Notes under the pieces: generated by a model
Seen by the model: the letters and a program-made list of their open reading frames with translations, nothing else
Told to the model about the DNA's origin: nothing
Database searches by the model: none
From: Saccharothrix algeriensis
GTDB lineage: Bacteria > Actinomycetota > Actinomycetes > Mycobacteriales > Pseudonocardiaceae
DNA: 64,000 nucleotides
Direction: 5' to 3'
Assembly (NCBI RefSeq): GCF_016907655.1
Contig: NZ_JAFBCL010000001.1
Location: 6,420,001-6,484,000 of the forward strand
Part shown: positions 40,377-48,171 of the stretch, one piece after another
How the letters are laid out: each line of letters begins with the position of its first letter
Numbering within the stretch: the stretch's first letter is position 1
Program-made: the position numbers and the translations under genes

Positions 40377-40411
40377 CCGCTCGTCCCCGTGCCGGAGCGC
40401 GCCCCGGCTCC

Positions 40412-40417
40412 TAGGCT
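40412..40417 (+). promoter_or_regulatory. -10 element of a probable leaderless promoter
   Basis: TAGGCT six bases before the GTG of the LLM oxidoreductase gene, and no ribosome-binding site in between. This spacing is typical for leaderless transcripts of actinomycetes that start at the initiation codon. Confidence 0.5.
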
Positions 40418-40423
40418 GGGTGC

Positions 40424-41293
40424 GTGCGCCTGGGTATTCACATCACCGAGTTCACCGTTCCCGCCGGCCCGGCCGGCATCGCGCCGGAGCTGGCCGAGGT
40501 CGCCAGGACCGCGGACGCCGCGGGCGTCGCGCGGTTGTCCGTGATGGACCACTTCTTCCAGATGGAGCGGGTCAAACCGGCGACGGACCCGATGCTGGAG
40601 GGGTACACGACGCTCGGCTTCCTCGCCGCCCACACCTCCGCCGTGCAGCTGGGCCTGCTCGTCACGGGCGTCACCTACCGCCACCCCGGCCTGCTGGCCA
40701 AGATCGTGTCCACTGTGGACGTGCTGTCCGGCGGCCGGGCCGAGCTGGGGATCGGCGCGGCCTGGTACGAGCGGGAGCACCTCGGGCTCGGGGTGCCGTT
40801 CCCACCGCTCGCCGAGCGGTTCGAGCGGTTGGAGGAGGCGCTGCGGATCTGCCTGCAGATGTGGGACCCAGAGGACGACGGGCCGTTCGAGGGCGAGCAC
40901 TACCGGCTCGCCGAGACCCTGTGCTCGCCGCAGCCGATCCGCCGGCCGCCGATCCTCGTCGGCGGTGGCGGCGAGAAGAAGACGCTGCGGCTGGTCGCCC
41001 GGTACGCCGACGCGTGCAACCTGTTCGCGGGGGACAAGGACCAGGTGCGGCACAAGCTCGACGTGCTGCGCGGGCACTGCGACGCGCTCGGGCGCGACTT
41101 CTCGGCGATCGAGAAGACCCTGACCTACCGCGCCGCTCCCGGGGTCGGCGGCGCGGACGGGTTCCTGCGGGACGTGGCCGACTACGCCGGGCTGGGCGTC
41201 GACACGGTGATCCTCGTGCCGCCGGGCGACGCGCCGGCGGCGTGGGCGGAGCGGGTCGCCGCGCCCCTCGTGCCGCGGCTCGCGGACCTGTGA
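40424..41293 (+). CDS. LLM-class F420-dependent oxidoreductase
   Basis: Luciferase-like monooxygenase-fold enzyme of 289 residues, probably using coenzyme F420. Seen are MRLGIHITEFTVPAGPAG, VMDHFFQ, the glycine-rich LGLLVTGVTYRHPGLLAKIV and VLSGGRAELGIGAAWYEREH, and RPPILVGGGGEKKTLRLVA. The substrate is not predictable. The initiation codon is GTG with a TAGGCT box six bases upstream, so the mRNA is probably leaderless. A 15-bp hairpin separates it from the convergent rho gene. Confidence 0.85.
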   Translation: MRLGIHITEFTVPAGPAGIAPELAEVARTADAAGVARLSVMDHFFQMERVKPATDPMLEGYTTLGFLAAHTSAVQLGLLVTGVTYRHPGLLAKIVSTVDVLSGGRAELGIGAAWYEREHLGLGVPFPPLAERFERLEEALRICLQMWDPEDDGPFEGEHYRLAETLCSPQPIRRPPILVGGGGEKKTLRLVARYADACNLFAGDKDQVRHKLDVLRGHCDALGRDFSAIEKTLTYRAAPGVGGADGFLRDVADYAGLGVDTVILVPPGDAPAAWAERVAAPLVPRLADL

Positions 41294-41295
41294 CC

Positions 41296-41338
41296 CGGCG
41301 GTCCGGGCGGTCGGCCCCGCCTGCCGCCCGGACCGCCG
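41296..41338. terminator. terminator between convergent LLM and rho genes
   Basis: Perfect 15-bp arms 41296-41310 (CGGCGGTCCGGGCGG) and 41324-41338, filling nearly the entire gap between the two stops. Confidence 0.85.
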
Positions 41339-42463
41339 TCAGCCCTCGGTCAGCCGGGAGAGGAATTCGTGGTTGGTGCGCGTCTTGCGCAGGCCGTCGA
41401 GCAGGACGTCGACCTCCCGGCCGTCGAGCGCGCGGCGCAGGGCGTTGGTGACGGCCAGCTCCCCGGGGGAGAGCAGGAGGTCCTCGCGGCGCGTCCCGGA
41501 GTGCTCCAGGTCCACGGCGGGGAAGACCCGCTTGTCGGCGGTCCTGCGGTCGAGCTTCAGCTCCGCGTTCCCGGTCGCCTTGTACTCCTCGAAGATGAGG
41601 GTGTCGCCGGCGGAACCGGTCTCGACCAGCGCGGTGGCGAAGACGGTCAGCGAACCGCCGCCCTCGACGTTGCGCGCCGCGCCGAGGAACCGCTTGGGCG
41701 GCAGCAGCGCCCGCGAGTCGATGCCACCGGACAAGATGCGGCCGGACCCGGTGGCGGCGAGGTTGTAGGCGCGGCCGAGCCGGGTGAGGGAGTCGAGCAG
41801 CACCACCACGTCCCAGCCCTCCTCCACCAGGCGCTTGGCGCGCTCGACGGCGAGTTCGGCGACCGCGACGTGGTCGGCGGGGGAGCGGTCGAAGGTGGAG
41901 TCGGCGATCTCGCCCGGCACGCTGCGGCGCAGGTCGGTGACCTCCTCGGGCCGCTCGCCGACCAGCACCGTGATCAGGTGGCACTCCGGGTTGTTCCGGC
42001 TGATGCCGCGCGCGATCGCCTTCAGCACGGTGGTCTTGCCCGCCTTGGGCGGGGCGACGATCAGCGCCCGCTGCCCCTTGCCGACCGGCATCGCCAGGTC
42101 GACCACCCGCGTGACCAGGTCGTCCGGCCCGGTCTCCAACCGCAACCGCTCGGACGGGTGCACGGGCACCAGGTCGGTGAAGTCGGGACGCCGCAGGCCG
42201 TCCGCGGCCGGCCGGCCGTTGACCTCGTCGACGCGCACGAGCTGCGGTCGCTGCCTGCCCCGCCCCTCGCCGACCGCGCCGGCCACCAGGTCGCCCCGGC
42301 GCAACCCGAACCGCTCCACCAGGAACGGCGGGACGCTCACGTCCTCCGGGGCGGCGAAGTAGCCGCTGGTGCGCAGCCAGGCGGCGGAACCGTGGGTGTC
42401 GAGGAGACCGCTGGTGGTCGTCGCGGTCCCGATTTCGTTTTCTCGCAACAAGGTCGACGTCAT
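41339..42463 (-). CDS. rho: transcription termination factor Rho, compact paralogue
   Basis: Hexameric RNA-dependent ATPase of 374 residues. The OB-fold RNA-binding part is at about 18-105 (GLLDTHGSAAWLRTSGYF, VPPFLVERFGLRRGDLVAG), Walker A APPKAGKTT at 137-145, Walker B VVVLLDSLTRLGRAYN, and GGIDSRALLPPKRFLGAARN with the R-loop region TADKRVFPAVDLEHSGTRRE. All core motifs are intact. Housekeeping Rho of high-GC actinobacteria normally carries a long charged insertion that makes it 550-700 residues, which is missing here, so this is probably a second Rho. Start ATG follows AAAGGAC about 11 bases upstream. A 400-bp composite palindromic element lies directly upstream. Confidence 0.9.
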   Translation of the reverse strand: MTSTLLRENEIGTATTTSGLLDTHGSAAWLRTSGYFAAPEDVSVPPFLVERFGLRRGDLVAGAVGEGRGRQRPQLVRVDEVNGRPAADGLRRPDFTDLVPVHPSERLRLETGPDDLVTRVVDLAMPVGKGQRALIVAPPKAGKTTVLKAIARGISRNNPECHLITVLVGERPEEVTDLRRSVPGEIADSTFDRSPADHVAVAELAVERAKRLVEEGWDVVVLLDSLTRLGRAYNLAATGSGRILSGGIDSRALLPPKRFLGAARNVEGGGSLTVFATALVETGSAGDTLIFEEYKATGNAELKLDRRTADKRVFPAVDLEHSGTRREDLLLSPGELAVTNALRRALDGREVDVLLDGLRKTRTNHEFLSRLTEG

Positions 42464-42664
42464 CGTGGGGGTGTGTCCTTTCCGGACGGAGGCGGGCCGT
42501 GCGCACACGGGACCGAGCGAAGGCGAACACCGCGGAACGCGGGTCCGAACCTGGGAGACATCCCGTGGGAGGCTTGGCCAACATCCACCGGGACGATGCC
42601 AGGGTAGCCGCGATCGACCACGACCGCAAACCACCCCGTGGCGTCGAGGACGCTCTCGCCTCAG

Positions 42665-42812
42665 CCGCGCCCCGCGCGGCGGCGCTTCAGCTCGCACCGC
42701 AAGCCGCGCCTCTCGCGGCGACGCTTCAGCTCCAGCAGGCCGCGCTCCGCGTGGCGGCGCTTCAGCTCTCGCCTCAGGCCGCGCTCCGCGCGGCGGCGCT
42801 TCAGCGCAGCCG
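42665..42812. repeat. imperfect 36-39-bp tandem repeats before composite element C
   Basis: Four units of 39, 36 and 39 bases with cores such as CGCGCTCCGCGCGGCGGCGC and junction GCTTCAGCTC. Unit lengths are multiples of three, but no start codon or ribosome-binding site supports translation. Similar units stand before element A at 18979-19072. Confidence 0.75.
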
Positions 42813-42818
42813 TGTGCC

Positions 42819-42945
42819 TCGTGTTCTCCCCGTACGGCCTGGGCGCAGCCCAATCATGTTTTCCGGGGGGCGTCAAGCACGCTCTTCGCTTGACGCCCCC
42901 CGGAAAACATGATTGCCTCCGGCAGGCCGTACGGGGAGAAAACGA
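42819..42945. repeat. nested palindrome, type 1 (element C1)
   Basis: Outer arms 42819-42841 and 42923-42945 (one mismatch) equal those of A1. Inner 27-base arms 42852-42878 and 42888-42914 are perfect, yet differ from A1 at a block of positions after the shared AATCATG. It lies about 350 bases upstream of the rho start. Confidence 0.95.
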
Positions 42946-43104
42946 CGCACTTCCCTCCTCCTTGGGGGCCTCCCGGCCGCTCTTCATACTGAGATCGCGC
43001 ACCGATCCAGGAAATATTTGGCGCGGTACGGATCTAAGTTAAAGAGCTTTAAAGAGTCCTCGCCGGACAGGCAGGCCGCCAAGGAGAAGGAAAAGAAACA
43101 GCGG

Positions 43105-43231
43105 TCGTGTTCCCCCCGCATGACCTGTCAAAGACGACCATGCTTTCTTGGGGGGTGCAAGCGAAAAGCGTGCTTGCACCCCCCAAGAAAGCATGGTAGC
43201 CCTCCGGGCAGGCCATACGGGGAGAACACGA
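43105..43231. repeat. nested palindrome, type 2 (element C2)
   Basis: Outer arms 43105-43127 and 43209-43231, inner perfect 25-base arms 43138-43162 and 43172-43196. C1 to C2 spacing is 286 bases, exactly as A1 to A2, making both composites 413 bases long. Just beyond is the 3' end of the propeller-protein gene. Confidence 0.95.
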
Positions 43232-43296
43232 AGGCACCGGGCTGCACGGGGCGTGCCGAAGGTCCAAAAGCGCAAACCGGATGTGCGGGCCTGCTG

Positions 43297-44523
43297 TCAG
43301 TTGTGGTGGGGGTGCAGGTCGGAGAGTCGGATGGCGTACCAGCCGATTGGGCCGCAGTCGGTGGTCCAGGGGCACCGTTCCTTCACCACGGCTATTCGGG
43401 AATCCCTGCTGAGGTGGGGGCCGATGACGTCCGCGACGCCCCTGCGCGGTTCGGGGAGGGTGGTTTCGCGGCCGGTTCGCAGGTCATAGAGGTAAGTGCG
43501 GCTGGCGGCGAAGTTGTTCGGATCGCGGCTGAGCCAGTAGTAGCCGACGAGGGTGCCGGTGGGGTTGGTGGACCGCACTCCCACCGACCAGGTGAGGCTG
43601 TCCTCCTCCCAGGTCCGCAGCACGACCGGGGTGGCGCCGGGTGCGGTGGAGAGCTTCTTCAGCTCGAAGCGGTACTCGCCCGACCGGACGGCGTAGAAGA
43701 TCCACCTGCCGTCACCGCTCAGGGTGTGGCCCACGTCCTCCGGCAAGGCGCGCAGCTCGCCGGTGGTGGTGTCCAGGATGGTGGAGCGGAGGGCTTCGCC
43801 GCGCTGCGGCTGGTACTTGATCAGGAACTTGGTGGCGTCGTCGGACACGCCCATGCCGCTGGTGCGGGTGCAGCCGTCGAACGGGTCGTTGCACTTGAGC
43901 AGTTCGGTCGTCTCGCCGGACGTGACGTCGTGGCGGCTGATGACGTTGTGCCCCTCCTCGCCGAGGCCGGCCCAGGTCAGCCACCGGCCGTCGGCCGACA
44001 GGCGGATGTGCTCGATGTACCACCGCCACGGCAGGGTCGTGACGCGTCGGGCGCCCGACGCCAGGTCCCGGTGGAACAGGGAGGGCTCCTCCTTGTCGCC
44101 GGTGCCGTAGGCGAACGCCGTGCCGTCCGGGCTCATCGCGCCGGTCCGCCAGTCGGCCACCAGCGGTGCGCCGTTCTCGTCCACGCTGACCAGGGTGATC
44201 GCGCCTGACCACAGGTCCTTGCGCACCAGGTAGTGGCCCAGTCCCCGGGACGTCCGGTGCGCTTCGGGGATCATGTTGCTGTCGGTGCGCGCCGCGAACA
44301 GCGCGTACCGGCCGTTGCCGGACGACGCGAGGAACCCCGTTTCCTGGCCGCCCACCGACTCGGGTTCGCCCTCGGCGTCGGTGTCGACCCTGGTGAACCT
44401 CGGGGCGGCTGCCGCCGCGGTTCCTGCCGCCTGCTGCGCCGCCGCGACGCCGACCGACGCCGCGGTCGGGATGCCGGCGGTGGCCACGGCCAGCACGGCG
44501 ATCGTTCTCCGCAAGAATCCCAT
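43297..44523 (-). CDS. secreted beta-propeller (TolB/PD40-like) protein
   Basis: Exported protein of 408 residues. A signal peptide (about 1-30, RRTIAVLAVATAGIPTAAS) is followed by WD40-like/PD40 beta-propeller blades, recognised by repeated motifs such as GFLASSGNGRYALFAAR, GAMSPDGTAFAYGTGD, RLSADGRWLTWAGLGEEG and HTLSGDGRWIFYAVRSG. No enzyme motif is visible. It may bind a ligand or partner at the surface; function not assignable. The start ATG follows AAAGGACC. It is divergent from the LAL regulator gene over 209 bases, which suggests, without proof, that the regulator controls it. Confidence 0.78.
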   Translation of the reverse strand: MGFLRRTIAVLAVATAGIPTAASVGVAAAQQAAGTAAAAAPRFTRVDTDAEGEPESVGGQETGFLASSGNGRYALFAARTDSNMIPEAHRTSRGLGHYLVRKDLWSGAITLVSVDENGAPLVADWRTGAMSPDGTAFAYGTGDKEEPSLFHRDLASGARRVTTLPWRWYIEHIRLSADGRWLTWAGLGEEGHNVISRHDVTSGETTELLKCNDPFDGCTRTSGMGVSDDATKFLIKYQPQRGEALRSTILDTTTGELRALPEDVGHTLSGDGRWIFYAVRSGEYRFELKKLSTAPGATPVVLRTWEEDSLTWSVGVRSTNPTGTLVGYYWLSRDPNNFAASRTYLYDLRTGRETTLPEPRRGVADVIGPHLSRDSRIAVVKERCPWTTDCGPIGWYAIRLSDLHPHHN

Positions 44524-44732
44524 GATGGTCCTTTCAGGAGATGTGCCTGCGAGTGTGGCAGCACCTCCCTTGCCCGAAAGGGAACTCTTCGCTGCTCAGG
44601 ACACCTCGCCGGGCATCGGCGGGATCACCCGGCGACGGGCGGTCCGGCCGCGGTGAGGGCCGCTCGCGCCGCGGAAGACCGGACTACCGGCCGTAGAGGG
44701 CGTGGTGGGCGCGGCACTACGGTCTGCTCGGT

Positions 44733-47357
44733 ATGGATCTCCTCGGTCGTGACGACCTGGTGGCCACCGCGCGGGCCGCGCTCGCGCGGGGGTGCGTGCT
44801 GCTGCACGGGCCGGTCGGGATCGGGAAGTCGGCTGTCCTCGAAGCCGTCGTGGAGGCCGCCGCGCCGGAGGGGCGCCCGGTCCTGCGCAGCAGCCCGGTG
44901 GCGGCCGACCGGCTGATCCCGCACCTGGTGCTGGCCGACCTGCTCGCCGACGTCCGGGTCGACCTGCCCGCGCCGCAGCGCGAGGCGGTGGACCGGGCGC
45001 TGCGGCGCCGGGACGGGGAGCCCGACCCGCTGGCCCTGCGGCACGCCGTGCTGACCGCGTTCCGCGAGTCGGCGCCGCTGGTCGTCCTGGACAACGGGCA
45101 GTGGGTGGACGACGCGTCGGCGCGCGTGCTGGCCTTCGCCGCGGCCAGGGCGGGGACGCGGGTGCTCGTGGCGGCGAGGGAGCCGGTGGCCCGGTGGTGC
45201 GGCGAAGTGGTCGAGGTGCCGCCGCTGCCGGCCGCGGCGACCGCGGAGCTGATGGCCCGGCACGGTCGGGTCGACGTGCACCTGGCCGGCGGGAACCCGT
45301 TGTACGCCATCGAGCTGGGCAGGTCCCCGGGTGGGATCCCCGCCCGGTTGCGGCACGTCGTGGCCGGGTTGCTGGCCGAGCAGCTCGCCGGGACCCGGTC
45401 CGCGCTGCTGGTCGCCGCCCTGGCCGAGCGGCCGACCCTGCGCCTGCTGGTCCACTGCGGGCACGAGCGGGCCGCCGGGGAGCTGGCGGGCTGCCCGCTG
45501 GTCTCGGTGGGACCCGACGGCGGGGTGCGCTTCCGGCAGCCGCTCGTCGCCGCCGCCCTGCCGCTGGTCGTGCCACCGGACGAGGTGCGCGCGGCGCACT
45601 CCCGGTTGGCGGTGGCCGCGGCGGACCCGGTGGAGCGGGTGCGGCACCGGGCGCACTCGGTGGCCGGCTACGATGAGCCCACCGCCGCGGCGCTGCTGCG
45701 GGCCGCGGGCGAGGCGCGCCGGCGGGGCGCGCTGGAACGGGCCGCGGAGCTCGGCGCGCTGGCCGCCGAGCGCACCCCGCCGGGAGCCCCGTCGCGGGCG
45801 GCCGTGCGGCGGCTGCGGGCCGCGGGCGACGCGCTGGTGGCCGGCCGGCACGAGACGGCGACCGCGCTGGCGCAGGAGGTGCTGCGCTCGCCCGCGGTGC
45901 CCAGGGACCTGCGGGTGCGCGCCCAGCTGGTGATGGTCGACGCGGTCCGCTACGCGCGGACGGCGGCCGGCGGCATCGTGGGGGAGGCGCTGACGCGCGC
46001 CAGGGGCGACGCCGCCCTGCAAGCCCCGGTGGAGCACCGGTTCGCCGTGCACTCCGCGCTGGGCGGCGACCTGCGGGAGGCCCTCCGGCACTTCGCGGAC
46101 GCCGTGCTGCTGGCCAGGACCGCCGGGGACCTGCCCACCGAGGCCATGTCGCTGTGCTCGCTCGCGCTGTGCCAGACCGCCCTGGGCGACCCCACCGCGC
46201 CCGCGACCCTGGACCTGGCGCGCCGGGTCGTGCCCGAGCGGATGGCGGCCACCCACGACGGCACGCTGTGGGTGGACGCCCGCCTCGACCTGTTCGCCGA
46301 CCGGCTGCCGGCGGCGGCGCGGCGCCTCACGGCGCTGCTCGACCACGCGGGCGACCGCGGCGCGCTGTCGGAGGTCGTCGGCATGACGTGGGCGGTGATC
46401 GAGGTGCTGGTCGCGATGGGCCGGTGCGGCAGCGCGCTGCGCCGGGCGGCGGACTGCCTGCGGCTGGCCGAGGCCCTGGGGTCGGACGTGCCGCTGGCCT
46501 GCTACGGGGCCGCGCTCGCCGAAGCCTACGGCGGGGACCCGGTGGCGGCCGAGGCCCTCGCGCGCCGGGGGGCGGTCCGCGCCGAGTCCGACGGCGACCG
46601 CTCCTCCCTGGTGCGCAACCTGCACGCGCAGGGGCTGGCCGCGCTGACCGCCGGCGACCCGGTGGCCGCGGTCGACCCGCTGCGCCGGGCGGTGCGGCTC
46701 GAACTGGACATGGGCGTGGTGGACCCCGCGGTGTTCGCCGTCCGCCCGGACCTGGCCGAGCCGCTGGTCGCGGTGGGCAGCCTGGCGGAGGCCGCGGGGG
46801 TGATCGGCGGCGCGCGGGCCTGCGCGGTGCGCCTGGGCAGGCGCGGGGTGGTGGCCGCGCTCGACCGGGCCGACGGCCTGCTGCGGCTCGCGCTCAAGGA
46901 CTTCGGCGCGGCCGAGCGGTCCCTCGGGGCGGCCGTCGAGGTCCACCGGGAGCTGTGCCAGCCGTTGCAGCTGGGCCGCAGCCTGCTGGCGCTGGGCGTC
47001 GTCGAGCGCCGGCGCAAGCGCCGCGGCGCGTCCCGCCGGCTGCTGGAGCAGGCCCGGCAGGTGTTCGCCGACAGCGGCGCGCCGAGGTGGGCCGACCGGG
47101 CGGCGGTGCTGCTGGGCGACACCCCCGGCGGGGCCCTGCTCACCGGGTTCGAGGCCAGGATCGCCCGGCAGGTCGCCGGCGGCGCCGGCAACCCGGTGGT
47201 GGCCGGACGGCTGAGCATCAGCGTCAAGACGGTGGAGGGGGCGCTGACCCGCATCTACCGCAAGCTGGGAGTGCGCAACCGCACCCAGTTGGCGGCCGTG
47301 TTGCGCGGGGAGCGGGAATTCCCCGTTTCCGACCCCGCGGCGGGCGCTCCATCCTGA
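44733..47357 (+). CDS. LuxR-family transcriptional regulator with ATPase domain (LAL type)
   Basis: Large regulator of 874 residues. The N-terminal AAA-like ATPase has Walker A GPVGIGKS (26-33) and a Walker B-like LVVLDNGQWVDDAS; the middle is TPR-like helical repeats; the C-terminal about 65 residues form a LuxR-type HTH (FEARIARQVAGGAGNPVVAG, then SVKTVEGALTRIYRKLGV). LAL regulators often act in secondary metabolism or secreted-enzyme control. The next gene, a secreted trypsin-like protease, begins 43 bases after the stop, so the two may be co-transcribed. ATG 44733 has no clear ribosome-binding site. Confidence 0.88.
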   Translation: MDLLGRDDLVATARAALARGCVLLHGPVGIGKSAVLEAVVEAAAPEGRPVLRSSPVAADRLIPHLVLADLLADVRVDLPAPQREAVDRALRRRDGEPDPLALRHAVLTAFRESAPLVVLDNGQWVDDASARVLAFAAARAGTRVLVAAREPVARWCGEVVEVPPLPAAATAELMARHGRVDVHLAGGNPLYAIELGRSPGGIPARLRHVVAGLLAEQLAGTRSALLVAALAERPTLRLLVHCGHERAAGELAGCPLVSVGPDGGVRFRQPLVAAALPLVVPPDEVRAAHSRLAVAAADPVERVRHRAHSVAGYDEPTAAALLRAAGEARRRGALERAAELGALAAERTPPGAPSRAAVRRLRAAGDALVAGRHETATALAQEVLRSPAVPRDLRVRAQLVMVDAVRYARTAAGGIVGEALTRARGDAALQAPVEHRFAVHSALGGDLREALRHFADAVLLARTAGDLPTEAMSLCSLALCQTALGDPTAPATLDLARRVVPERMAATHDGTLWVDARLDLFADRLPAAARRLTALLDHAGDRGALSEVVGMTWAVIEVLVAMGRCGSALRRAADCLRLAEALGSDVPLACYGAALAEAYGGDPVAAEALARRGAVRAESDGDRSSLVRNLHAQGLAALTAGDPVAAVDPLRRAVRLELDMGVVDPAVFAVRPDLAEPLVAVGSLAEAAGVIGGARACAVRLGRRGVVAALDRADGLLRLALKDFGAAERSLGAAVEVHRELCQPLQLGRSLLALGVVERRRKRRGASRRLLEQARQVFADSGAPRWADRAAVLLGDTPGGALLTGFEARIARQVAGGAGNPVVAGRLSISVKTVEGALTRIYRKLGVRNRTQLAAVLRGEREFPVSDPAAGAPS

Positions 47358-47400
47358 CTCTCGCCTGTCCCCCCTGCCTAGTGGACGAGGAGATCCCTGC

Positions 47401-48084
47401 ATGCGTCCCTTCATCCTGGCCTGCGCGCTGTTGTGCGCGGTCACCGCCGTCACCGCCGGCCCGGCGAGCGCCGACCGGCGCGACGACGTCTCACCCATGA
47501 TCATCGGCGGCACGCTGGTGTCGTCGGCGCCGTGGTCCGCGGCGGTCTACCGCAGCGGCTCGTTCACCTGCTCCGGCACGATCATCGCGCCGACGTGGGT
47601 GCTCACCGCCAAGCACTGCGTCGGCTCCGGCCTGACGGTCCGGGTCGGCAACGTCCTGCGGGCCCAGGGCACGCCCGGCACGGTCAGCCGGTACGTCAAC
47701 CACCCGCAGGCCGACGTGTCCGTGCTGCAGCTGAGCGCGCCCATCCAGACCAGCCAGTACTCCAGGCTGGCCGACACCAACCCGGCCAACGGCACCACCA
47801 ACCAGATCTACGGCTGGGGCTACACCAGCCGCAGCGGCCCGGTGTCGGCGCAGCTCAAGACCGCCAACGTGCGGATGAACTCGATCTGCCGGGACTACTA
47901 CGGCGGCCAGGCCCTGTGCACCTCCCGGATCAACGGCAACGCGTGGTCCGGCGACTCGGGCGGCCCGCAGATGTACAACGGCCTCCAGGTCGGCGTCGCC
48001 TCCACCGCCGACGGCAGCTCCACGCAGCAGTACAGCAGCGTGCCCGCCGTCCGCGCGTGGATCCGCTCCACCACCGGCGTCTGA
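47401..48084 (+). CDS. secreted trypsin-like serine protease (family S1)
   Basis: Extracellular chymotrypsin-fold protease of 227 residues. A signal peptide (about 1-24) and short propeptide end before the mature N-terminus IIGG (34-37). The triad is His72 (LTAKHC), Asp105 (QADVSVLQL) and Ser186 (GDSGGP); cysteine pairs fit the S1 pattern. The specificity pocket region upstream of GDSGGP (RINGNAWSGDSGG) lacks the Asp six residues before Ser that trypsin uses, so strict Lys/Arg specificity is doubtful. The start follows GAGGAG. Two strong hairpins follow. Confidence 0.9.
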   Translation: MRPFILACALLCAVTAVTAGPASADRRDDVSPMIIGGTLVSSAPWSAAVYRSGSFTCSGTIIAPTWVLTAKHCVGSGLTVRVGNVLRAQGTPGTVSRYVNHPQADVSVLQLSAPIQTSQYSRLADTNPANGTTNQIYGWGYTSRSGPVSAQLKTANVRMNSICRDYYGGQALCTSRINGNAWSGDSGGPQMYNGLQVGVASTADGSSTQQYSSVPAVRAWIRSTTGV

Positions 48085-48093
48085 CCGCTCCTC

Positions 48094-48164
48094 CCGCCGG
48101 CCGCCGGGACGCACCCGGCGGCCGGCGGGCCCGCGCGGGTGGCCGGGTCGCCCGCCACCCGCGC
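48094..48164. terminator. double hairpin terminator between convergent genes
   Basis: Perfect 15-bp arms 48094-48108 and 48114-48128, then a 10-bp pair GCGCGGGTGG (48133-48142) with CCACCCGCGC (48155-48164), between the protease and hydrolase genes. Confidence 0.8.
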
Positions 48165-48171
48165 CGGTCGG

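Noticed and set aside
42661..43002. Minus-strand ORF with ELKRRRAERG-type 13-residue repeats
   Set aside because: The repeat units are multiples of three, but the copy at 19 kb is interrupted by a stop within the hairpin, and no start signal exists. Treated as non-coding tandem repeat.
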